DNA from: Streptomyces sp. NBRC 110028
GTDB taxonomy: Bacteria; Actinomycetota; Actinomycetes; Streptomycetales; Streptomycetaceae
Reading direction: 5' to 3'
NCBI RefSeq assembly: GCF_001417735.1
Contig: NZ_BBUZ01000030.1
Span: 62,001-126,000 of the forward strand
DNA length: 64,000 bases
Shown: positions 50,908 through 58,342 of the stretch, one piece after another
How the letters are laid out: each line of letters begins with the position of its first letter
Position numbering within the stretch: position 1 is the stretch's first letter
Notes under the pieces: generated by a model
The model's input: the letters and a program-made list of their open reading frames with translations, nothing else
The model's database searches: none
What the model was told of the DNA's origin: nothing
Translations under genes and position numbers: made by a program

Positions 50908-51915
50908 TCAGCCGCCGTAGCCGGGTCTGTTTCCGCGGGCGCCCGCGAGACAGCGGGCCCGGGCGCGCAGGAACATGTCCTCGGCCTGCGCGCGGTCATT
51001 CGCGTCGGATGTGCGATAGGCCCAGGGGAGCGGGGTGAAATACGGTCCCAGCGCCTCGAAGACCCGGGCCGCCTCGGTGAATCGCAGCGCGCCCCACAGC
51101 GCGTGCGCCAGATGGTTGAGATCCAGCAGCGAGCTGGTCTCCGGGTCCGCGTGGTCGAACCAGAGGCGCAGCGCCTTGTCGGCGTCGCGCGCCGCGTCCT
51201 CGGTGGCCCAGTGCAGGTCCAGCGCCTTCTCGTAGCCCCGCTCCTCGCGGTACCGCTCGACGTGGACGTACAGCGGCAGCACATGCAGCGGGGAGCCCTC
51301 GGGCGCCCCCGAGACCACCCACTGAACGAAGTTGACCGCCTCGGCCAGCGAACCGCCCGCCCGCCGCGCGTACACGAACTGCAGCATGCGGTGGTACGCC
51401 TCGCGGTTGTGCGGATCGCGCCGGTCGGCCTCCGCCAGCAGCCCCCACGGACCGGGGAACAGCAACGGCCCCGGCGGGTCCGTGCGGTGGTCCGGAAGCC
51501 GCTGCTCCTTGTCGAGCTGGGCCAGCGCCAGCTGGCACACCCAGGGCACCGGGTCGGCCGGGGAGTTGTGCGCGGCCAGCTGGCAGGACTCCCACGCCTC
51601 CCGCCACAGCTCGCGGGTGCGCCGGTGCCCCTCGCGGTGGGCGCGCATGGTTCGCTCCACCACCACCCGGCCGTACATCACCAGCGCGGCGACGCTGTGC
51701 GGCTCCTCGGCGCGCCACGCCTCGACCACATTGGACCCGGCCGCCACCGCGGCCAGCACCTGCGTGCGCTGCGTCCACTGGGCCCAGGTCGGTGTCGCCG
51801 CCAGCAGGTCGCGCATGGATATCCACCGGCCCGTACGAACGTCCTGCACCGCGATGCGCAGTCCGCTGTCGTAACCCGCGGGGTGGTAGACGGGACGCAA
51901 CACTTCCTCGGGCAT
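50908..51915 (-). CDS. Conserved hypothetical helical-repeat protein
   Basis: I do not recognise a named family with confidence. The 335-residue protein is mostly alpha-helical with TPR-like pairs: W-E-S-C-Q-L-A-A-H-N-S-P-A-D-P-V-P-W-V-C-Q-L-A-L-A-Q-L, E-A-D-R-R-D-P-H-N-R-E-A-Y-H-R-M-L-Q-F-V-Y-A-R-R. The layout resembles Streptomyces proteins with DUF4034-like repeats. There is no signal peptide or membrane segment. ATG 51915 lacks a clear ribosome site. A candidate promoter lies at 51988-52015. It is probably co-transcribed with the permease gene downstream. Confidence 0.7.
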   Translation of the reverse strand: MPEEVLRPVYHPAGYDSGLRIAVQDVRTGRWISMRDLLAATPTWAQWTQRTQVLAAVAAGSNVVEAWRAEEPHSVAALVMYGRVVVERTMRAHREGHRRTRELWREAWESCQLAAHNSPADPVPWVCQLALAQLDKEQRLPDHRTDPPGPLLFPGPWGLLAEADRRDPHNREAYHRMLQFVYARRAGGSLAEAVNFVQWVVSGAPEGSPLHVLPLYVHVERYREERGYEKALDLHWATEDAARDADKALRLWFDHADPETSSLLDLNHLAHALWGALRFTEAARVFEALGPYFTPLPWAYRTSDANDRAQAEDMFLRARARCLAGARGNRPGYGG

Positions 51916-51987
51916 CGGATGACTTTCGGACGGAGCGTGAGGTACCGGGCGTGACGGATTCCAGGGCCTGACGAGTGGATGTCCGGG

Positions 51988-52015
51988 ATCCTATAGCCAT
52001 CCCGTCATGACTCAA
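51988..52015 (-). promoter_or_regulatory. Candidate promoter for the hypothetical/permease pair
   Basis: Minus-strand TTGAGT (52015-52010) and TAGGAT (51993-51988) are 16 bp apart, about 75 bp before the ATG at 51915. It is the only recognisable sigma-70-like pair in the 300-bp divergent gap. Confidence 0.4.
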
Positions 52016-52054
52016 GGGGGCCAGGGTCCGCATCCGGCGCGCCCGCGGAACGGG

Positions 52055-52078
52055 TGTCCGGCAACCGAACACCGGACA
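52055..52078. promoter_or_regulatory. TGTCCGG-N10-CCGGACA dyad upstream of the glycerol module
   Basis: A perfect 7-bp inverted repeat lies about 140 bp before the kinase start in the divergent gap. Three GAAGAAC-containing repeats follow between 52170 and 52215. The dyad could be the operator for a regulator of the glycerol genes. No regulator gene is adjacent. Confidence 0.4.
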
Positions 52079-52214
52079 TGGGCTCTTGACGCGGCCTCGC
52101 CGCTGCACCACGCTTTCAGCCACGATCTCCCCTGCCACGGAGACGATCCCACCGAAGTACGTCCCGCCGAAGAACCCCCCACACGAAGAACGACCGCCCA
52201 CCGAAGAACCGGAC

Positions 52215-53690
52215 ATGCTGCCTGCAGAGCGTCCCCACCGCACACCGGCCGGCCCCGCGACCGGAGCGGTGCTCGCCGTCGACCAAGGCACCTCGGGCAC
52301 CAAGGCGCTGGTCCTTTGCCCGGAGCGCGGTGTGCTCGGCTCCGCCGAGGTGCCTGTGCACACGCGCCACCTCGCCGGCGGGCTGGTCGAGGCCGACCCC
52401 GCCGCACTCCTGGCGTCCGTCGTCGACGCCGGACGCCAGGCCCTCGCGCGGGCCGGTGAGCCGGTCGTGGCGGTCGGCCTCGCCAACCAGGGCGAGACGG
52501 TGCTGGTGTGGGATCCCGCGACCGGCGCCCCGCTGACCGACGCCCTGGTGTGGCAGGACCGGCGGGCCCAAACGGTGTGTGCGGACCTCGACGAACACGC
52601 CGACACCCTGCGCGAGATCACCGGACTGCCCCTCGACCCGTACTTCGCGGCGCCCAAAATGGCCTGGCTGCGCCGCCACCGGACCCGCGAGGGCGTCGTC
52701 ACCACCAGCGATGTCTGGCTGATCCACCAGCTCACCGGCGCGTTCGTCACCGACGCGGCCACCGCCGGGCGCACCGGGCTGCTCGACCTCGACCGCGTCG
52801 CATGGTCCCCGGAGGCGCTGGCGGTCTACGGACTGACGGGCGAGCAGATGCCCAGGGTCGTCGACGCGGACACCATCGCCGGAACCACCACCGCCTTCGG
52901 GGGCGAGATCCCGCTCACCGGCCTCCTCGTCGACCAGCAGGCCGCCCTGCTGGCCCAGAGCGTCACCGAGCCCGGCGCCGCCAAATGCACCTACGGAACC
53001 GGCGCCTTCCTGCTCGCCCAGACCGGCTCCCGGCCCCGCCGCGGCACCAGCGGCCTGGTGAGCTGCGTGGCCTGGCGGCTCGGCGGGAAGACCAGCTACT
53101 GCCTCGACGGACAGGTGTACACCGCCGCCTCCGCCGTACGCTGGCTCACCGGCCTGGGCGTGATCGGCGGACCCCAGGACCTCGACCCGGTGGGCGGCTC
53201 CGTCCCGGACACCGGGGGAGTGACCTTCGTACCGGCGCTCGCCGGACTCGCCGCACCCTGGTGGCGCGGCGACCTCCGGGGCTCGGTGACCGGCCTCGGC
53301 CTCGACACCACCGCCGGCCACCTGGTGCGCGCCCTGTGCGAGGGCATCGCCGCGCAGGTGACCGAGATCGCCGACGCGGCCGCCGCCGACCTGGGCGCAC
53401 CGCTCACCACCCTCCGGGCCGACGGGGGGCTCACCCGCTCCGCGCTGCTCATGCAGGCCCAGGCCGACCTGCTGCAACTGCCCGTCGAGGTGTCCGCCCT
53501 GCCCGATGTCACCGCCCTCGGCGTGGGCGCCGTCGCCCGGCTGGGACTCGACCCGGGCCTGCCGCTCGCGCAGGCCGTCCCGGAGTGGAAACCGGCCGCC
53601 GTCTACACACCCCGGATCAGCGCGGACCAGGCCGCCGAGCGCCGGGCCGGTTTCCGTTCGGCCGTGGCCACGCTGCTGACCCACCCCTGA
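52215..53690 (+). CDS. glpK: FGGY-family kinase, probable glycerol kinase
   Basis: A 491-residue sugar kinase from ATG 52215; the frame stays open upstream to 52086, but that part is Pro/Glu-rich and unlike the family. FGGY motifs: phosphate-1 loop A-V-D-Q-G-T-S-G-T-K-A, L-V-W-Q-D-R-R, A-P-K-M-A-W-L, C-T-Y-G-T-G-A-F-L-L-A-Q-T-G typical of glycerol kinases, and adenosine-site R-A-D-G-G-L-T-R-S. It phosphorylates glycerol to sn-glycerol-3-phosphate with ATP. The next two genes encode glycerol-3-phosphate dehydrogenase-like flavoproteins on the same strand, supporting glycerol as substrate, although the kinase diverges from canonical GlpK and another polyol is possible. Confidence 0.8.
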   Translation: MLPAERPHRTPAGPATGAVLAVDQGTSGTKALVLCPERGVLGSAEVPVHTRHLAGGLVEADPAALLASVVDAGRQALARAGEPVVAVGLANQGETVLVWDPATGAPLTDALVWQDRRAQTVCADLDEHADTLREITGLPLDPYFAAPKMAWLRRHRTREGVVTTSDVWLIHQLTGAFVTDAATAGRTGLLDLDRVAWSPEALAVYGLTGEQMPRVVDADTIAGTTTAFGGEIPLTGLLVDQQAALLAQSVTEPGAAKCTYGTGAFLLAQTGSRPRRGTSGLVSCVAWRLGGKTSYCLDGQVYTAASAVRWLTGLGVIGGPQDLDPVGGSVPDTGGVTFVPALAGLAAPWWRGDLRGSVTGLGLDTTAGHLVRALCEGIAAQVTEIADAAAADLGAPLTTLRADGGLTRSALLMQAQADLLQLPVEVSALPDVTALGVGAVARLGLDPGLPLAQAVPEWKPAAVYTPRISADQAAERRAGFRSAVATLLTHP

Positions 53691-53721
53691 GCAACCGCGA
53701 CAAGGAGCCAAGGAACCCAGC

Positions 53722-55161
53722 ATGACCGTAACGACCACGGGTGACCTCCCCGGCGAGGTCTACGACGTGGCCATCATCGGCGCCGGGGTGGTCGGCACCG
53801 CCATCGCCCGCGAACTCGCCGCGCATCCGCTGCGCATCGCCCTCGTGGAGGCCTCCGACGACGTCGGCGACGGCACCTCCAAGGCCAACACCGCGATCCT
53901 GCACACCGGTTTCGACGCCGCTCCCGGCACCCTGGAGGCCGGTCTGGTGCGCGAGGGCTACCGGCGGCTGAACACCTACGCCGCCGAGGCCGGCATCCCG
54001 GTCGAACCGCTCGGTGCCCTGCTCGTCGCCTGGGACTCCGAACAGCTCGCCGCCCTGCCCGCCCTCGCGGAGAAGGCCGTACGCAACGACTGCCACGACA
54101 CCCGGATCCTCGACGCGGACGAGGTGTACGCGCGCGAACCGCGTCTGGGGCCCGGCGCGCTCGGCGCCCTCGAAGTCCCCGGCGAGAGCATCATCTGCCC
54201 CTGGACCACCACCCTCGCCTACGCCACCCAGGCGGTGGACGCCGGAGCCGACCTGCACCTCAACTGCACCGCGGGAGCCATCGCCACGGGCGGCGCACAC
54301 GGCCACCACGAGATCGCCACCAGCCGCGGCCCGCTGCGCGCCCGCTACCTGGTCAACGCCGCCGGACTGTACTCGGACGAGATCGACCGGCGGCTCGGCC
54401 ACACCGAGTTCAGCGTCACCCCACGGCGCGGCCAGCTCATCGTCTTCGACAAGTTCGCCCGCGGCCTGGTCAGCCACATCCTGCTGCCGGTGCCCACGGC
54501 ACGCGGCAAGGGCGTGCTGGTGGCGCCCACCGTGTACGGCAACGTCATGCTCGGCCCCACCGCCGAGGACCTCGACGACAAGCACGCCACCGGTTCCTCC
54601 GCCGCCGGGCTGGCCCTGCTCCGCGACAAGGGCGCCCGGATCATGCCCGAGCTGCTGGAGGAGGAGGTCACCGCGGTCTACGCGGGGCTGCGCGCCGCCA
54701 CCGAACACGCCGACTTCCAGATCCGCGCCCACCCCGAGCAGCGTTACGTGGCCGTGGGCGGTATCCGCTCCACCGGGCTGACCGCCTCGATGGCCATCGC
54801 CGCACACGTCCGGGACCTGCTCACCCGCTGCGGCCTCGACCCGGGCCCCGCGCAGGAACGCGAACCACCCCGGATGCCGAACATCGGCGAGGCGTTCCCG
54901 CGCCCCTACCAGCGCGCCGACCTCATCGCCGCCGACCCCGCGTACGGCACGGTCGTCTGCCACTGCGAGCGCGTCACCCGGGGTGAGATCCGCGACGCGC
55001 TGCGGGCCACCGTGCCCCCGGGGTCGCTCGACGGACTGCGGCGCCGCACCCGCGCGCTGGGCGGCCGCTGCCAGGGCTTCTACTGCGGAGCCGCCGTACG
55101 GGCCCAGTTCGACGAGGCACGCGCCACCCCCGCCGCCGCACCCGTCGAGGCCCGCCGATGA
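53722..55161 (+). CDS. GlpA-like FAD dehydrogenase with C-terminal BFD-type [2Fe-2S] domain
   Basis: A 479-residue flavoprotein, ATG 53722, 31 bp after the kinase, with AAGGA upstream. Residues about 12-375 form a DAO/GlpA fold: I-I-G-A-G-V-V-G-T-A-I-A-R-E-L-A, S-K-A-N-T-A-I-L-H-T-G-F, and a late G-G-I-R-S-T-G-L-T. Residues about 410-460 carry four Cys in C-H-C-E-R-V-T and R-C-Q-G-F-Y-C, the pattern of bacterioferritin-ferredoxin-like [2Fe-2S] domains. This matches the short GlpA type (Thermotoga TM1432 class), which oxidises glycerol-3-phosphate and passes electrons to a partner flavoprotein. That partner is the next gene, whose start overlaps this stop by 4 bases. Confidence 0.85.
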   Translation: MTVTTTGDLPGEVYDVAIIGAGVVGTAIARELAAHPLRIALVEASDDVGDGTSKANTAILHTGFDAAPGTLEAGLVREGYRRLNTYAAEAGIPVEPLGALLVAWDSEQLAALPALAEKAVRNDCHDTRILDADEVYAREPRLGPGALGALEVPGESIICPWTTTLAYATQAVDAGADLHLNCTAGAIATGGAHGHHEIATSRGPLRARYLVNAAGLYSDEIDRRLGHTEFSVTPRRGQLIVFDKFARGLVSHILLPVPTARGKGVLVAPTVYGNVMLGPTAEDLDDKHATGSSAAGLALLRDKGARIMPELLEEEVTAVYAGLRAATEHADFQIRAHPEQRYVAVGGIRSTGLTASMAIAAHVRDLLTRCGLDPGPAQEREPPRMPNIGEAFPRPYQRADLIAADPAYGTVVCHCERVTRGEIRDALRATVPPGSLDGLRRRTRALGGRCQGFYCGAAVRAQFDEARATPAAAPVEARR

Positions 55162-56411
55162 ACGCCACCGACCGCACCCACCGCACCGTGGACGTCCTGG
55201 TCATCGGCGCCGGACCCGCCGGACTCGCCGTCGCCACCCGGCTGGCCGGGGCCGGAGTGGACACCGTCGAGGTCATCGACCGCGAGCAGCACGCCGGAGG
55301 CATCCCGCGCCACTGCCATCACACCGGATTCGGGCCGCGCGATCTGCGCCGGCTGCTCAGCGGCCCGGAGTACGCCCGCCGCCACATCGCCGCCGCGCTG
55401 CGCGCCGGTGCGGTCCTGCGCACCGGCGTCACCGCCACTGGATGGGCCGGGCCGCGCACCGTGGACCTCACCGCGCCGACCGGGCTGGAGCGCGTCACCG
55501 CCAGGGCCGTGGTCCTGGCCACCGGCGCCCGCGAACGCCCGCGCAGCGCACGGCTGGTGCCCGGCACCCGGCCCGCGGGCGTCTACACCACCGGGCAGTT
55601 GCAGCAAGCCGTCCATGTGCACCACCAGAGCATCGGCCGCCGCGCGGTCGTCGTGGGCGCCGAACGCGTCGGCTACTCCGCGGTCGACACCCTCCACCGC
55701 GCCGGGGTCGAGGTCGCCGCCATGGTCACCGGCCTGCCCCGCCACCAGACCCATCCGGCGCGCCACCTCGCCGCCCGGCTGCGCCACGGTGTTCCGCTGC
55801 TCACCGACACCACCGTGACCGGGCTGACCGGCCGCGGCCGGCTGACGGGCGTCCGCGTGGGGCACCGGGACGGCCGGAGCGCGACCATCGGCTGTGACAC
55901 CGTGGTGTTCACCGGCGACTGGATCCCCGACCACGAACTGGCCCGCGGCGCCGGGATCCCCCTCGACCCCGGCACCCGGGGGCCGGAGACCGACGCCGGG
56001 TTCCGTACCCGCGAACCCGGGGTCTTCGCCGTGGGCAATCTGCTGCACCCCGTCGAGACGGCCGCCACCGCCGCGCTGGACGGCCGGTTCGCCGCCGGCC
56101 CGGTGCTGCGCCATCTGGCCGGCGAGCCGTGGCCGGGGGCCCCGCTGCCGGTCCGGACCGAGGCGCCCCTGCGGTGGGTGGCGCCGGGCCGGATCGCCCC
56201 GGACGGCCCGCCCCCGCCGCACAGCCGCTTCATCCTGCGCACCGCGGCGTTCCTCACCCGGCCGGTGCTCGTGGTCCGCCAGGACGGTCGTACGCTGCAC
56301 CGGCAGCGCGTCCCGCACACCGTGGCGCCGGGCCGCCCGCTGCATCTGTCCGCCGGCTGGATCGCCCGGGCCGACGCGCACGGCGGCCCGGTACGGATCC
56401 GCGTGGAGTGA
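55158..56411 (+). CDS. FAD/NAD(P) oxidoreductase partner of GlpA-like protein
   Basis: A 417-residue pyridine-nucleotide-disulfide-type flavoprotein whose ATG overlaps the previous stop. It has two Rossmann motifs: V-I-G-A-G-P-A-G-L-A-V-A-T-R-L-A (FAD) and V-V-V-G-A-E-R-V-G-Y-S-A (NAD), plus the A-T-G-A-R-E-R-P-R family motif after the first domain and V-F-A-V-G-N-L-L near the end. Relatives are HcnB, sarcosine oxidase alpha and the TM1433-class protein found beside short GlpA. No redox-active C-x-x-x-x-C is present. In some bacteria a third small protein (DUF1667) completes the complex; here none is seen, but this protein has an unusual C-terminal extension of about 90 residues. Confidence 0.82.
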   Translation: MNATDRTHRTVDVLVIGAGPAGLAVATRLAGAGVDTVEVIDREQHAGGIPRHCHHTGFGPRDLRRLLSGPEYARRHIAAALRAGAVLRTGVTATGWAGPRTVDLTAPTGLERVTARAVVLATGARERPRSARLVPGTRPAGVYTTGQLQQAVHVHHQSIGRRAVVVGAERVGYSAVDTLHRAGVEVAAMVTGLPRHQTHPARHLAARLRHGVPLLTDTTVTGLTGRGRLTGVRVGHRDGRSATIGCDTVVFTGDWIPDHELARGAGIPLDPGTRGPETDAGFRTREPGVFAVGNLLHPVETAATAALDGRFAAGPVLRHLAGEPWPGAPLPVRTEAPLRWVAPGRIAPDGPPPPHSRFILRTAAFLTRPVLVVRQDGRTLHRQRVPHTVAPGRPLHLSAGWIARADAHGGPVRIRVE

Positions 56412-56441
56412 CCGGGGCGGCCGGTGGCGCGGGCCCCGGTG

Positions 56442-56816
56442 TCACAGCCCGCGCAGCCGCTCCAGCTCACGCCGGTCGCGCTTGGTGGGGCGGCCCGCGC
56501 CACGGTCCCGCAGCCCGATGGGCACGGTCTGCTCGCGCGGCGGCGGAGGCGGGCTGTTGTCCACGTAAGCCTCGGCCGCCACGGCCGCCCCGACCCGCTT
56601 GCGCACGATCCGCGACACCACCACGACCCGGTCCCGCCCCGCGTGGCGCAGCCGCACCTCGTCACCCGGCCGCACCGCCTGGGCGGGCTTGACGCGCTCA
56701 CCGTTGACGCGGACGTGCCCGGCCCGGCAGGCCGAGGCGGCGAGCGAACGCGTCTTGGTGAGCCGCACGGACCAGATCCAGCTGTCGACCCGAACGGACC
56801 CCTCGTCTGAAGCCAT
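56442..56816 (-). CDS. S4-domain RNA-binding protein (Hsp15-like)
   Basis: A 124-residue basic protein. The S4 domain at residues 8-65 reads V-R-V-D-S-W-I-W-S-V-R-L-T-K-T-R-S-L-A-A, then G-H-V-R-V-N-G-E-R-V-K-P-A-Q-A-V-R-P-G-D. The C-terminal R-P-T-K-R-D-R-R-E-L-E-R tail is typical of Hsp15/YrfH-like proteins, which bind stalled 50S subunits carrying nascent chains. It is divergent from lpd with only about 30 bp between starts, so the promoters must overlap or lie within coding sequence. Confidence 0.92.
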   Translation of the reverse strand: MASDEGSVRVDSWIWSVRLTKTRSLAASACRAGHVRVNGERVKPAQAVRPGDEVRLRHAGRDRVVVVSRIVRKRVGAAVAAEAYVDNSPPPPPREQTVPIGLRDRGAGRPTKRDRRELERLRGL

Positions 56817-56846
56817 ACTCCGACTCTAATGTCTAAGGTGCGACGC

Positions 56847-58247
56847 ATGAGCGCACATTTTGACGTCGTGGTCCTGGGGGCGGGGTCGGGCGGCTATGTG
56901 GCGGCGATCCGCGCCGCACAGCTGGGCTTGCGCACGGCCGTCGTCGAGGAGCGGTTCTGGGGCGGGGTCTGCCTGAACGTGGGATGCATCCCGTCCAAGG
57001 CGCTGCTGCGCAACGCCGAGCTGGCCCATCTGCTCACCCATGAGGCGCACACCTTCGGCATCCGGGTGAACGGCGAACTGAGCCTGGACTACCGGGCGGC
57101 CTACGAACGCAGCCGGAAGGTGGCGGACGGCCGGGTCAAAGGCATCCACTACCTGATGAAGAAGAACCAGATCACGCAGTACGACGGGCGGGGCGTCTTC
57201 ACCGACCGCCACACCCTGCGGGTCACGCTCGCCGACGGCCGGACGGAGGCCGTCTCCTTCGACCACTGCGTCATCGCGACCGGAGCCACCGCCAACCTGC
57301 TGCCCGGCACCTCGCGCGGCGAGCGGGTGGTCACCTACGAGGAGCAGATCCTCGCCCCCGACCTGCCCGGCAGCGTCCTGATCGCGGGCGCGGGCGCCAT
57401 CGGCGTGGAGTTCGCGTACATCATGCACAGCTACGGGGTGCAGGTGACGCTCGTGGAGTTCCTGGACCGGATCGTCCCCCTGGAGGACGAGGACGTCTCC
57501 GCCGAGCTGACCCGCCGCTACCGCAGGCTCGGCATCAACATCCTCACCTCCACCCGCGTCGAGGCGATCAACGACGCGGGCCCCGCCGTCAAGGTCATGG
57601 TGACCACGGGCGGCCAGCGCCAGACCCTGCAGGCCGGGCGGGTGCTCCAGGCGATCGGCTTCCGGCCGCGGGTGGAGGGGTACGGGCTGGAGCGCGCCGG
57701 GGTCCGGCTGACCGACCGGGGCGCCATCGACGTCGACGGCCGGTGCCGCACCAGCGTGCCCCACATCTTCGCGGTCGGCGACGTGACCGCCAAGCTGATG
57801 CTCGCCCATGCCGCCGAGGCCATGGGCATCGTCGCGGCGGAGACCATCGGCGGCGCGGAAACCATGGAACTCGACTACGTGATGATTCCCCGGGCGACGT
57901 TCTGCCAGCCGCAGATCGCCAGCTTCGGCTGGACCGAGGCCCAGGCGCGCGAACGCGGCTTCGACGTCAAGGTGGCCACGTTCCCGTTCACCGCCAACGG
58001 CAAGGCCCACGGCCTCGGCGACCCCGGCGGCTTCGTGAAGCTCATCAGCGACGGCCGCCACGGTGAACTGCTCGGCGGCCACCTGATCGGCCCCGAGGTC
58101 ACCGAACTCCTGCCGGAACTGACCCTCGCTCAAGCGTGGGACCTGACGGTCCACGAGCTGGCCCGCAACATCCACGCCCACCCCACCCTGAGCGAGGCGG
58201 TGAAGGAGGCCCTGCACGGCCTCGCCGGACACATGGTCAATCTGTGA
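56847..58247 (+). CDS. lpdA: Dihydrolipoyl dehydrogenase
   Basis: A 466-residue flavoprotein disulfide reductase. I choose ATG 56847 (AAGG 9 bases upstream; homologues begin M-S-A-H-F-D-V-V-V-L-G-A-G), but ATG 56829 is also possible. The redox-active pair is in G-G-V-C-L-N-V-G-C-I-P-S-K-A-L-L. NAD site: G-A-G-A-I-G-V-E-F-A-Y. Second FAD motif: I-F-A-V-G-D-V-T. C-terminal catalytic H-x-x-x-x-E: I-H-A-H-P-T-L-S-E-A. It reoxidises lipoamide in pyruvate, 2-oxoglutarate or branched-chain 2-oxo acid dehydrogenase complexes, or the glycine cleavage system. No E1 or E2 gene is adjacent, so it is a stand-alone copy. Confidence 0.92.
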   Translation: MSAHFDVVVLGAGSGGYVAAIRAAQLGLRTAVVEERFWGGVCLNVGCIPSKALLRNAELAHLLTHEAHTFGIRVNGELSLDYRAAYERSRKVADGRVKGIHYLMKKNQITQYDGRGVFTDRHTLRVTLADGRTEAVSFDHCVIATGATANLLPGTSRGERVVTYEEQILAPDLPGSVLIAGAGAIGVEFAYIMHSYGVQVTLVEFLDRIVPLEDEDVSAELTRRYRRLGINILTSTRVEAINDAGPAVKVMVTTGGQRQTLQAGRVLQAIGFRPRVEGYGLERAGVRLTDRGAIDVDGRCRTSVPHIFAVGDVTAKLMLAHAAEAMGIVAAETIGGAETMELDYVMIPRATFCQPQIASFGWTEAQARERGFDVKVATFPFTANGKAHGLGDPGGFVKLISDGRHGELLGGHLIGPEVTELLPELTLAQAWDLTVHELARNIHAHPTLSEAVKEALHGLAGHMVNL

Positions 58248-58342
58248 GCCGAGCGGTGAGGCGCGTGCGGGCCGGAGCCGGTCACCGGCAGGAGCTGGAG
58301 TCCGACCGGGCCGAGCAGGATCTCCCGCAGGCGCTCAGCTGA
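58244..58342 (+). CDS. Possible 32-residue basic small protein after lpdA
   Basis: GTG 58244 overlaps the lpdA stop in a GTGA arrangement and opens a 32-codon frame (V-S-R-A-V-R-R-V-R-A-G-A-G-H-R-Q-E-L-E), ending at 58342. There it overlaps the convergent 870-residue protein gene by 8 bases. The tight coupling suggests translation, but the sequence resembles nothing I know. It could be an accidental frame. Confidence 0.25.
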   Translation: MSRAVRRVRAGAGHRQELESDRAEQDLPQALS

